This document shows, in pieces, positions 44,939 to 52,379 of a stretch of 64,000 nucleotides of DNA. The notes beneath the pieces were generated by a model. It searched no databases, had not been told where the DNA came from, and saw only the letters and a list, made by a program, of their open reading frames with translations. Within the stretch, counting starts at the first letter, position 1; the number at the start of each line of letters is the position of its first letter. The DNA lies in the NCBI RefSeq assembly GCF_002104795.1, contig NZ_NCXO01000014.1:1-64000 (forward strand), read 5' to 3'. The translations under genes and the position numbers were made by a program. This stretch comes from Mycolicibacillus koreensis (GTDB lineage Bacteria > Actinomycetota > Actinomycetes > Mycobacteriales > Mycobacteriaceae).

Positions 44939-46857
44939 GCCCGGCGTCCCGGATGCTCCGCCAACTCTTCGTCGGTGAAGTACTTCTCCAACTCGTCGAT
45001 CTCGAACAGCTCCAGCAGGTCCTCGCGCACCGCGGGCTGCAACTCCGGGGTGACGCTGATGTGCGGCACCACCGGGTCGTCGTTGTCGCTGCGGCAGACC
45101 AGCAGGGTGCGACGCCACTGTGGGTCCATCGCCGGGTGGTCGTCGCGGGTGTGCCCGCCGCGGCTCTCGGTGCGCTCCAGCGCAGCCTGGGCGACGCACT
45201 CGCTGACCAGCAGCATGTTGCGCAAGTCGATCGCCAGGTGCCAGCCCGGGTTGAACTGGCGGTGGCCCTCGACGGCGACGTTGGCGAACCGAGCTTTGAG
45301 TTCCTCGAGTTTGCCCATCGCGCGGCGCATCTCGTCGGCGTTGCGGATGATGCCGACCAACTCGTTCATCGACTCCTGCAACTCGGTGTGCAGCGTGTAG
45401 GGGTTCTCCGGCGCCGCGTCGGAGCCCGCCGGCGGTCCGTTGAACGGGGCCACCGCCACCGCGGCCGCGGCCTGCACCGCCTCCGGGTCGACGGCCGGAC
45501 GTTCGGTCAGCTTCTCGACGTAGTCGGCCGCTCCCAGCCCCGCGCGGCGGCCGAACACCAGCAGGTCGGACAGTGAGTTGCCGCCCAGCCGGTTGGAGCC
45601 GTGCATGCCCCCGGAGCACTCCCCGGCGGCGAACAGGCCTGCGGTGGTGGCCGCCCCGGTGTCCGGGTCGACCTCGATGCCGCCCATCACGTAGTGGCAG
45701 GTCGGTCCGACCTCCATCGGGTCCTTGGTGATGTCGACCTCGGCGAGCTCCATGAACTGGTGATACATCGACGGCAGCCGACGTTTGATGGTCTCGGTGG
45801 GAAGCCGGGAGGCGATGTCGAGGTACACCCCGCCGTGCGGGGAGCCGCGCCCGGCCTTGACCTCGGCGTTGATCGCGCGGGCCACCTCGTCACGGGGCAG
45901 CAGGTCCGGCGTGCGCCGCGCCGAGTCGTTGTCCTTGAGCCACTGGTCGGCCTCGTCCTCGCTCTCGGCGTACTGGCCTTTGAACACCGGGGGGATGTAG
46001 TCGAACATGAACCGGGAGCCCTCGGAGTTCTTGAGCACCCCACCGTCGCCGCGCACCCCCTCGGTGACCAGGATGCCCTTGACGCTCGGCGGCCACACCA
46101 TGCCGGTCGGGTGGAACTGGATGAACTCCATGTTGATCAGCGACGCCCCGGCGCGCAGCGCTAGTGCGTGGCCATCGCCGGTGTACTCCCAGGAGTTCGA
46201 GGTGACCTTGAACGATTTGCCGATCCCGCCGGTGGCCAACACCACCGCGGGCGCTTCGAACACGACGAACCGGCCGGTCTCGCGCCAGTAACCGAACGCC
46301 CCGGCGATGCGGTCGCCGTCTTTGAGCAACTCGGTGACGGTGCACTCCATGAACACCTTGATGCGGGCTTCGTAGTCGCCGAACTCCGCTTTGTCCTGCT
46401 GCTGCAGCGAAACGATCTTCTGCTGCATCGTGCGGATCAACTCCAGGCCGGTGCGGTCACCGACGTGGGCCAGCCGCGGGTAGGTGTGCCCGCCGAAGTT
46501 GCGCTGGCTGATCCGCCCATCGGGGGTGCGGTCGAACAGCGCGCCGTAGGTCTCCAGCTCCCACACCCGGTCGGGGGCCTCTTTGGCGTGCAGCTCGGCC
46601 ATCCGCCAGTTGTTGAGGAACTTCCCGCCGCGCATGGTGTCGCCGAAGTGGACCTGCCAGTTGTCCTTGTCGTTGACGTTGCCCATCGAGGCCGCGCAGC
46701 CGCCCTCGGCCATCACCGTGTGCGCCTTGCCGAACAGCGATTTGCAGACCACCGCCACCCTCAGGCCGCGTTCACGTGCCTCGATGACCGCGCGCAACCC
46801 TGCGCCGCCGGCACCGATCACGACCACGTCGTAGGAGTGCCGTTCGACCTCAACCAT
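44935..46857 (-). CDS. sdhA: Succinate dehydrogenase 1 flavoprotein subunit
   Basis: A 640-residue SdhA/FrdA protein. The FAD-binding start DVVVIGAGGAGLRAVIEARE, MAEGGCAASMGNVNDKDNWQ, the active-site regions MEFIQFHPTGMVWPP and HYVMGGIEVDPDTGA and the ECSGGMHGSNRLGGNSLSDL segment are all present. It oxidises succinate to fumarate on the cytoplasmic face with covalently bound FAD. GCGAGG precedes the ATG. Middle gene of the Sdh1 operon; matches Rv0248c. Confidence 0.96.
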   Translation of the reverse strand: MVEVERHSYDVVVIGAGGAGLRAVIEARERGLRVAVVCKSLFGKAHTVMAEGGCAASMGNVNDKDNWQVHFGDTMRGGKFLNNWRMAELHAKEAPDRVWELETYGALFDRTPDGRISQRNFGGHTYPRLAHVGDRTGLELIRTMQQKIVSLQQQDKAEFGDYEARIKVFMECTVTELLKDGDRIAGAFGYWRETGRFVVFEAPAVVLATGGIGKSFKVTSNSWEYTGDGHALALRAGASLINMEFIQFHPTGMVWPPSVKGILVTEGVRGDGGVLKNSEGSRFMFDYIPPVFKGQYAESEDEADQWLKDNDSARRTPDLLPRDEVARAINAEVKAGRGSPHGGVYLDIASRLPTETIKRRLPSMYHQFMELAEVDITKDPMEVGPTCHYVMGGIEVDPDTGAATTAGLFAAGECSGGMHGSNRLGGNSLSDLLVFGRRAGLGAADYVEKLTERPAVDPEAVQAAAAVAVAPFNGPPAGSDAAPENPYTLHTELQESMNELVGIIRNADEMRRAMGKLEELKARFANVAVEGHRQFNPGWHLAIDLRNMLLVSECVAQAALERTESRGGHTRDDHPAMDPQWRRTLLVCRSDNDDPVVPHISVTPELQPAVREDLLELFEIDELEKYFTDEELAEHPGRRA

Positions 46858-46916
46858 GAAACCTCGCTCGTCGTTTAGTCGTCACCGGAAGGGAAAGGGG
46901 ATCGGATCGTGGCGGC

Positions 46917-47738
46917 TCAGCCGATGAACCGTAGATCGCTGATCGTTCCGCTGGACACCATCCAGATGTAGAAATCGGTGAACGCCAGGGTTCCCAGGGT
47001 GATCCAGGCGAACGTCATGTGCCGCTCGTTGAACCAGGAGATCTTCGTCCACAGCCAGTAGCGCACCGGATGTTTGGAGAAATGCTTCAGCCGTCCGCCC
47101 ATCACGTGCCGGCAGGAGTGGCAGCCGCCGGTGTAGGCCCACAGCAGCGTCACGTTGGCGACCAGGATCACGTTGCCCAACCCGAACCCGAACCCGGTCG
47201 GGGAGTGGAACGCCACGATCGCGTCGTAGGTGTTGAGCAGCAGGATCGCCGACGCCAGGTAGAAGAAATAGCGATGGCCGTTCTGCACGATCAGCGGGAA
47301 CCGCGTCTCCCCGGTGTAGCGGCCGCGCGGTTCGGGCACCGCGCACCCGGTCGGGGACTGCCACACCGACCGGTAGTAGGCCTTGCGGTAGTAGTAGCAG
47401 GTCAACCGGAACAGCAGCAGAATCGGCAACACCAGCATCCCCATCGGGATCCACGGCGGGAAGGCGCCGAACCACACCCCCAGGTGGCTGGCCCCCTCGA
47501 CGCATTTCGAGCTGATGCACGGCGAGTAGAACGGGGTCAGGTAGTGGTAGTCGGCCACCCAGTAGTCACGGCCCCAGAACGCCCGGACGGTGGCGTAGAC
47601 GATGAACGCGGCCAGGCCCAGGTTGACCATCAACGGCTGCAGCCACCACCGGTCGGTCCGCAGGGTGCGCGCGTCGATGTCGGCGCGGCGGGAGGAGAAG
47701 ACGCCGGTGGTGGGACGGTTTACGGCGGGTGCGCTCAT
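46917..47738 (-). CDS. sdhC: Succinate dehydrogenase 1 membrane subunit
   Basis: A 273-residue membrane protein with five hydrophobic helices. It has Cys clusters TPFYSPCISSKCVEGASH (near residue 70) and WAYTGGCHSCRHVMGG (near residue 205). Published work on M. smegmatis Sdh1 describes a membrane-embedded Rieske-type [2Fe-2S] cluster in this subunit; the Cys/His residues here fit such a site, which is inference for this protein. It anchors SdhAB and passes electrons to menaquinone. First gene of the operon (Rv0249c); a GTGA-N6-TCAC dyad overlaps its ribosome site. Confidence 0.92.
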   Translation of the reverse strand: MSAPAVNRPTTGVFSSRRADIDARTLRTDRWWLQPLMVNLGLAAFIVYATVRAFWGRDYWVADYHYLTPFYSPCISSKCVEGASHLGVWFGAFPPWIPMGMLVLPILLLFRLTCYYYRKAYYRSVWQSPTGCAVPEPRGRYTGETRFPLIVQNGHRYFFYLASAILLLNTYDAIVAFHSPTGFGFGLGNVILVANVTLLWAYTGGCHSCRHVMGGRLKHFSKHPVRYWLWTKISWFNERHMTFAWITLGTLAFTDFYIWMVSSGTISDLRFIG

Positions 47739-47743
47739 AAATG

Positions 47744-47757
47744 GTGATCCTCTTCAC
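47744..47757. promoter_or_regulatory. CRP-type dyad overlapping the sdhC ribosome site
   Basis: Read on the minus strand it is GTGA-AGAGGA-TCAC, 5 bp before the sdhC ATG, and the spacer contains the AGAGGA ribosome site. It may be a repressor site or a chance match. Confidence 0.3.
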
Positions 47758-47839
47758 GTGGGCTTCTCGGAGGATACTCAAATCACATCCGCCCCGTGGC
47801 GTTTGAGCGCCGATCAGCGCGAGGATCACTGCGCGGGGA

Positions 47840-48136
47840 TCAGAACCGGGAGCCGCCGACCCCTTCGTCGTCGACGTCGCGCCAGAACTCGTAGTCGTAC
47901 TCGGTGTCGGGGATGATCACCTTCTGTTCCGCGGAGACCGGATTGGACCAGCGGCTCAGGTCCAGCGCGTCGGCGTCGGCGTCGAGTAACTCCACGTCGG
48001 CGACGATCCGGTCGACGTCGGCGATGATGCGCTGCAGGCCCGGAACATCGGCGTAGCGACCCCGGATCGCCGCCAGGCAGCGCTGCAGCCCACCGACGAG
48101 GTCGTACAGTTCGAGGAATTCGGTTGGGCGAGACAA
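47840..48136 (-). CDS. Conserved small protein (Rv0250c-like)
   Basis: A 98-residue acidic protein: two helices with regular Asp spacing (IIADVDRIVADVELLDADADAL), then a tail SNPVSAEQKVIIPDTEYDYE. It starts with TTG at 48136 behind a good AGGAG ribosome site. No known domain or function. The position between hsp20 and sdhC matches Rv0250c. Confidence 0.8.
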   Translation of the reverse strand: MSRPTEFLELYDLVGGLQRCLAAIRGRYADVPGLQRIIADVDRIVADVELLDADADALDLSRWSNPVSAEQKVIIPDTEYDYEFWRDVDDEGVGGSRF

Positions 48137-48209
48137 CGGAAGCTCCTTGCAGCCGGGTGACCGAGAGTGTCACAGATCACAGTACGGCACCGAGGTTACC
48201 GATGCGAGA

Positions 48210-48242
48210 GAATCCGGTGGGGCGTGATGCCCCACCGGATTC
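48210..48242 (-). terminator. Hairpin terminator after hsp20
   Basis: Fourteen-base perfect arms (GAATCCGGTGGGGC / GCCCCACCGGATTC) around GTGAT, 30 bp beyond the hsp20 stop. Confidence 0.7.
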
Positions 48243-48272
48243 CGGTGTCGCGATCGTTGGGGGAAGGGTTTC

Positions 48273-48737
48273 TTACTTGGTGATCGCGATCCGCTCGGCC
48301 TCGGCTTCGGTGTAGGCCCCCGCCACACGGATGGTCAGCACCCCGGCGTCATAGGACGCCGAGATCGCGTCGCCGGTGACGTGCTCGGGCAGGCGGAACG
48401 ACCGGCGGAAGGCCCCGTAGCGCACCTCGCGCAGGCTGCCGGCCCCGGTGTCCCCGGTGTCGCCAGTGTGCTCGGTGTGCTCGTCGCGACGCTCGCCGCG
48501 GATCACCAGCTCGCCGTGGTCCACCTCGACGGTGACGTCGTTGTCGACGTCGACGCCGGGCAGCTCCAGGCGCACCACCGCGTCCTCGCCGTCGCGGCGG
48601 GTCTCGGCGGCCGGGTGGAACGCCGCGGCCTGCGGCAGGGGCTTGAACCAGCCTTCGGGGAAGGTCGGCCCGAAGAAGTCGGTCACGAAACGGTCCACAT
48701 CCCAGGCGGGACGCGACCACAGGGTCAGGGTGCTCAT
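48273..48737 (-). CDS. hsp: Small heat-shock protein Hsp20 (Acr2-like)
   Basis: A 154-residue alpha-crystallin-type chaperone that holds unfolded proteins. The crystallin core (about 48-140) includes VVRLELPGVDVDNDVTVEVD and ASYDAGVLTIRVAG, and the C-terminal RIAITK carries the I-X-I motif for oligomer assembly. An inserted stretch DEHTEHTGDTGDTGAG in the beta5-beta6 loop is repetitive and probably flexible. Position and length match Rv0251c (Acr2). Upstream on the same strand lie SigE/SigH-like and HspR-like elements (48824-48850). Confidence 0.94.
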   Translation of the reverse strand: MSTLTLWSRPAWDVDRFVTDFFGPTFPEGWFKPLPQAAAFHPAAETRRDGEDAVVRLELPGVDVDNDVTVEVDHGELVIRGERRDEHTEHTGDTGDTGAGSLREVRYGAFRRSFRLPEHVTGDAISASYDAGVLTIRVAGAYTEAEAERIAITK

Positions 48738-48823
48738 CGCTGTCTCCTCATTGTTGATCTGATCCGGATCGTTGTTCTCGTCCGATCGGTGCTCGGCCGG
48801 GAAATCCGCCCGTCACCCCGTTC

Positions 48824-48850
48824 AACCTGAGTCGACCACGCTTAAGTTCC
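48824..48850 (-). promoter_or_regulatory. SigE/SigH-like promoter overlapping an HspR (HAIR)-like site
   Basis: On the minus strand GGAAC (48850-48846) and GTT (48826-48824) are 19 nt apart, as in SigE/SigH promoters. Between them CTTAAGC-N7-ACTCAGG (48846-48826) matches HAIR (CTTGAGT-N7-ACTCAAG) at 11 of 14 positions with the right spacing. M. tuberculosis acr2 is known to be under SigE/SigH and HspR control. Confidence 0.65.
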
Positions 48851-48856
48851 ACTGGG

Positions 48857-48875
48857 CGTTCGCCCACCGCGAACG
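48857..48875. promoter_or_regulatory. Dyad CGTTCGC-N5-GCGAACG between hsp20 and cupin gene
   Basis: Perfect 7-bp arms with a 5-nt centre, immediately upstream of the hsp20 promoter and about 95 bp before the divergent cupin gene. Could be an operator or the stem of a leader RNA. Confidence 0.45.
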
Positions 48876-48969
48876 GGGCCGTCGCCCAATCACCCAACCC
48901 GGCCACGAGGCAGGGCCGGCAGCGGTAACCTCGGCATAGCCCTCTCCCGACGACGGATCGAAGTCGCAG

Positions 48970-49305
48970 ATGAACAAGTTTTCGTTGACCGCGATGGCCC
49001 GCGACCAGTTGGAACGGGCACGGACCGAAGCCAGTGGACGCCGGGCCGCCACGGTGTTCGGCGGCCACGATCACACGCTGCGCCAGACCGTCATCGCCCT
49101 GGTCAAGGGGCGCACCCTCGATGACCACCAGACCCTCGACGACGCGACCTTGCAGGTGCTCACCGGCCGGGTGCGGCTCAGCGCGGGCCGCGACGAGTGG
49201 ATCGGCTGGGTCGGTGACCTGTTGGTGATCCCCGACGCCGTGCACGCCCTGGAAGCGCTGGAGGATTCGGCGATCCTGCTGACGGTCGCCAAAAAAACGG
49301 AGTAG
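48970..49305 (+). CDS. Cupin-fold protein
   Basis: A 111-residue single cupin. HDHTLRQTVIALVKGRTLDDHQ (near 33-54) and ATLQVLTGRVRLSAG..WIGWVGDLLVIPDAVHALEAL fit the two cupin motifs, with His residues at the usual metal positions. The ligand or reaction is unknown. It ends 4 nt before the ribonucleotide reductase gene, so the two are co-transcribed; an oxygen- or metal-sensing role is possible but only inferred. Confidence 0.78.
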   Translation: MNKFSLTAMARDQLERARTEASGRRAATVFGGHDHTLRQTVIALVKGRTLDDHQTLDDATLQVLTGRVRLSAGRDEWIGWVGDLLVIPDAVHALEALEDSAILLTVAKKTE

Positions 49306-49309
49306 GCGG

Positions 49310-51385
49310 ATGCCGGGGCCGGCGCAGGTGCGCCGCCGCGACGGCCGATTGGTCGCCTTCGACCCGGTGCGCATCGAGGCCGCGGTGGCCGCCGCGGCCG
49401 CCGAGGCCGGCCACCGGGATCCGACGCTGCCCGCCCGGGTGGCCGAGAAGGTCGTAGCCGACCTCGGGGCGTCGCGGCGTCCACCCACCGTCGAGGAGAT
49501 CGGCGACCGGGTGGAGCGGCAGTTGACCGCCCTCGGCGCCCCCGCGGTCGCGCGCGCCTACATCGTCTACCGGCAGCGCCGCACCGAGGAACGCTCGGCC
49601 AAGGAGCTCGTCGGGGTGCGCGACGACCTGAAACTGAGCCTGGCGGCGGTCACCGTGCTCGCCGAACGCTATCTCCTGCGCGACGCGGCCGGCCGACCGG
49701 CCGAATCCACCGGGGAGATGATGGACCGGGTCGCCACCGTGGTCGCCGCCGCGGAGGACGGTTATCGCCGCGGCGCGTCGACGCGGTGGGCCGAGCGGTT
49801 CGCCGCGACGTTGCGCAGCCGCGAGTTCCTGCCGAACTCACCGACGTTGATGAACGCCGGCACCACCGTGGGGTTGTTGTCGGGCTGTGTCGTACTGCCC
49901 CTGCCGGATTCGTTGCGGGCGATCTTCACAACGCTCGGTCAGACCGCCGAGGTGCACCGCGCCGGAGGCGGCACCGGATTCTCGTTCAGCGCGCTGCGGC
50001 CGGCCGGGGACCCGGTCACCGGCACCGGGGGACGCGCCAGCGGTCCGGTGTCGTTCCTGCGGCTGTTCGATGCCGCCGCAGGGGTGGTCGGGATGGGCGG
50101 TCGGCGCCGCGGGGCCTGCATGGCGGTGCTCGATGTCTCCCATCCCGACATCTACGAATTCCTCAGCGCCAAAACCGCCCTCGACGGCGAACTGGCCCAG
50201 TTCAACCTCTCGGTGGGGGTCAGTGACGCGTTCCTGCGAGCCGTGCACCGTGGTGGACGCCACCGCCTGATCAACCCGCGCACCGGGCGGACCGTGGCCA
50301 CCGTGGCGGCCGCCGACCTGTTCACCGCGATCTGCGAGGCCGCCCATGCCGGCGGGGATCCGGGGCTGCTGTTCCTCGACACGATCAACCGCGCCAACCC
50401 GGTTCCGGGCCTTGGTCGCATCACGGCGACCAATCCGTGCGGCGAGGTGCCGCTGTTGCCGTACGAGTCCTGCAACCTCGGGTCGATCAACCTGGCGCGC
50501 ATGGTCGATGGCGGCCGGATCGACTGGGAGCGGCTGGCTGCCACCGCGGCGCTCGGCGTGCGGTTCCTCGACGACGTGATCGACGTCAGCGACTACCCGG
50601 TGCCCGAACTGGCCACGGCCGCCCGGGCGACCCGCAAGATCGGCCTGGGCATGATGGGGCTGGCCGAACTCTTCGCCGGGTTGGGCATCGCCTACGACAG
50701 CCAGCGGGCGGTGCGCCTGGCCGGCCGTCTCGCCGCCCACATCGACACCGCCGCTCACGCCGAGTCCGTGCGCCTGGCCGCAGAGCGCGGCGCCTTCCCG
50801 GAATTCGCGCAGAGCCGCTACGCCGACGGTCCGCCGCGCCGGCACGCCCAGGTCACCTCGGTCGCCCCCACCGGAACCATCTCGCTGATCGCCGGCACCA
50901 CCGCCGGCATCGAGCCGATGTTCGCCATCGCCTACGCGCGCAACGTCATGGGCCGTCGCCTGGTGGAGCTCAACGCGCAGTTCGAACGGCTCGCCCGCGC
51001 CGGGGGTTTCTACACCGAGGCGCTGATCACCGAGATCGCCCGCCGCGGCGGGGTCCGTGGGTGCACCGCGGTTCCCGAAGCGGTGCGCACCGCCTACCCC
51101 ACCGCCGCCGAGATCGCCCCGCAATGGCACCTGCGCATGCAGGCCGCGGTGCAGCGCCACGTCGACGCCGCGGTGTCCAAGACGATCAACCTGCCGGCGG
51201 AGGCGACCGTCGCCGACGTGCAGGAGATCTATCTGGCGGCATGGAAAGCGAAAGTCAAAGGAATCACCGTCTACCGCTACGGCAGCCGTCGCGGGCAGGT
51301 GCTGACCTTCGCCGACCCTGCGGTGTTGCCGCAGGCCGACGTGGCCTACAGCGGCGGCTGCATCCACCGCGCCTGCGAATTCTGA
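49310..51385 (+). CDS. nrdJ: Class II (cobalamin-dependent) ribonucleotide reductase
   Basis: A 691-residue protein with an N-terminal ATP-cone-like region (RRRDGRLVAFDPVRIEAAVA) and a single-chain reductase barrel. Active-site features: LLSGCVVLPLPDS, NPCGEVPLLPYESCNLGSIN, the thiyl-radical loop and a C-terminal Cys pair in CIHRACEF. It makes deoxynucleotides without oxygen, using adenosylcobalamin, so it supports DNA repair or synthesis under hypoxia. Similar in length and motifs to M. tuberculosis NrdZ (Rv0570), which lies elsewhere in that genome. It follows the cupin by 4 nt and precedes stress genes. Confidence 0.93.
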   Translation: MPGPAQVRRRDGRLVAFDPVRIEAAVAAAAAEAGHRDPTLPARVAEKVVADLGASRRPPTVEEIGDRVERQLTALGAPAVARAYIVYRQRRTEERSAKELVGVRDDLKLSLAAVTVLAERYLLRDAAGRPAESTGEMMDRVATVVAAAEDGYRRGASTRWAERFAATLRSREFLPNSPTLMNAGTTVGLLSGCVVLPLPDSLRAIFTTLGQTAEVHRAGGGTGFSFSALRPAGDPVTGTGGRASGPVSFLRLFDAAAGVVGMGGRRRGACMAVLDVSHPDIYEFLSAKTALDGELAQFNLSVGVSDAFLRAVHRGGRHRLINPRTGRTVATVAAADLFTAICEAAHAGGDPGLLFLDTINRANPVPGLGRITATNPCGEVPLLPYESCNLGSINLARMVDGGRIDWERLAATAALGVRFLDDVIDVSDYPVPELATAARATRKIGLGMMGLAELFAGLGIAYDSQRAVRLAGRLAAHIDTAAHAESVRLAAERGAFPEFAQSRYADGPPRRHAQVTSVAPTGTISLIAGTTAGIEPMFAIAYARNVMGRRLVELNAQFERLARAGGFYTEALITEIARRGGVRGCTAVPEAVRTAYPTAAEIAPQWHLRMQAAVQRHVDAAVSKTINLPAEATVADVQEIYLAAWKAKVKGITVYRYGSRRGQVLTFADPAVLPQADVAYSGGCIHRACEF

Positions 51386-51458
51386 AACCGGCGCCGCCGA
51401 GCACCTAGACTGCGGGCAGGCCGCCGACGAGCGGCGGCGAATGCGGAAGGACAGCGGA

Positions 51459-52364
51459 ATGGCGGCCAGGGCACGGGATATCGTCGTCGGGTTCGACGGC
51501 TCCGGTTCAGCGCAGGCGGCGCTGCGCTGGGCGATCCGCACCGCCATGCTGCACCACCGGGCGCTGACGGTCGTCTACGTCGTGGCCGTCCCCGAGATCG
51601 AAGCGCAGGCCGTCGCCTGGGAGGTCGACGCCGGACCGGCCTCGCTGCGGGTCCCCTATGAGCAGCATGCCCGGCGCATCATCGGCGAGGCCCTCGACAT
51701 CGTCGACGACGAGGTGGGTTCGCGGCGCCGTCCCGATGTCGACACCGACATCATCTGGGCACAGCCGGTGCCGACCCTGGTCGCGATGTCGCGTGACAGC
51801 GGGATGGTGGTGGTCGGCTCCCGCGGCCAGGGATCGCTGCGTCGCGCCGTGATGGGCTCGGTCAGCGCCGGACTGGTGCAGCACGCGCGTTGCCCGGTGG
51901 CGGTGATCCACGGCATGCCGTTGTCGCCGGAACAGGCCGCCGAGGCCGCCCGGCGCCCGGTGCTGGTCGGCATCGACGGCTCCCGCGCATCGGAGTTGGC
52001 CACCGAAGTCGCTTTCGCCGAGGCGGCGGCCCGCGAGGTCGACCTGATCGCGTTGCATGCCTGGCACGACGGCGATCTGATGGGCGTTCAGGGCCAGCAA
52101 TGGTCAGACCTGGTCACCCGCGGCGAGGAGGTGCTCGCCGAGCGGCTGGCCGGCTACCGCGAGCAGTATCCGGACGTGACCGTGCAGCGCTTGGTGGTGT
52201 GGGGTCAGCCCGCGCGCCATCTGCTCGAGCACGCCGGGGCCGCGCAACTGGTGGTCGTCGGCAGCCACGGTCGCGGCGGTTTCACCGGGATGCTGCTCGG
52301 ATCGGTCAGCCGGTCGGTCATGCACGCCGCCGAGGTCCCGGTGATCGTGGCGCGGCGATACTGA
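51459..52364 (+). CDS. Tandem universal stress protein
   Basis: A 301-residue protein with two Usp domains. Each has the ATP-binding pattern G-X2-G-X9-G-S: VGSRGQGSLRRAVMGSVSAG near residue 120 and VGSHGRGGFTGMLLGSVSRS near residue 270; the first strands are DIVVGFDGSGSAQAALRW and VLVGIDGSRASELATEVA. Such proteins accumulate in hypoxia and dormancy. ATG 51459 follows GGAAGGA; TAGACT upstream at about 51410 is a -10 candidate. In M. tuberculosis a similar pair (Rv2005c-Rv2004c) is in the DosR regulon. Confidence 0.92.
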   Translation: MAARARDIVVGFDGSGSAQAALRWAIRTAMLHHRALTVVYVVAVPEIEAQAVAWEVDAGPASLRVPYEQHARRIIGEALDIVDDEVGSRRRPDVDTDIIWAQPVPTLVAMSRDSGMVVVGSRGQGSLRRAVMGSVSAGLVQHARCPVAVIHGMPLSPEQAAEAARRPVLVGIDGSRASELATEVAFAEAAAREVDLIALHAWHDGDLMGVQGQQWSDLVTRGEEVLAERLAGYREQYPDVTVQRLVVWGQPARHLLEHAGAAQLVVVGSHGRGGFTGMLLGSVSRSVMHAAEVPVIVARRY

Positions 52365-52379
52365 CCCGGGGTGGAGCCG

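Noticed and set aside
48160..48185. Repeated CTGTGA near the Rv0250c-like start
   Set aside because: It is a 7-bp direct repeat, not a GTGA-N6-TCAC dyad, and its period does not fit PhoP boxes either.
48860..48960. Possible DosR box before the cupin/RNR genes
   Set aside because: The best match (GGGGCCGTCGCCC) lacks the GGGACT/AGTCCC core on both arms, so I do not call it.
48850..48969. Possible cobalamin riboswitch upstream of the class II RNR
   Set aside because: The spacer has hairpins but no recognisable B12 box, and the cupin gene lies between it and the reductase.
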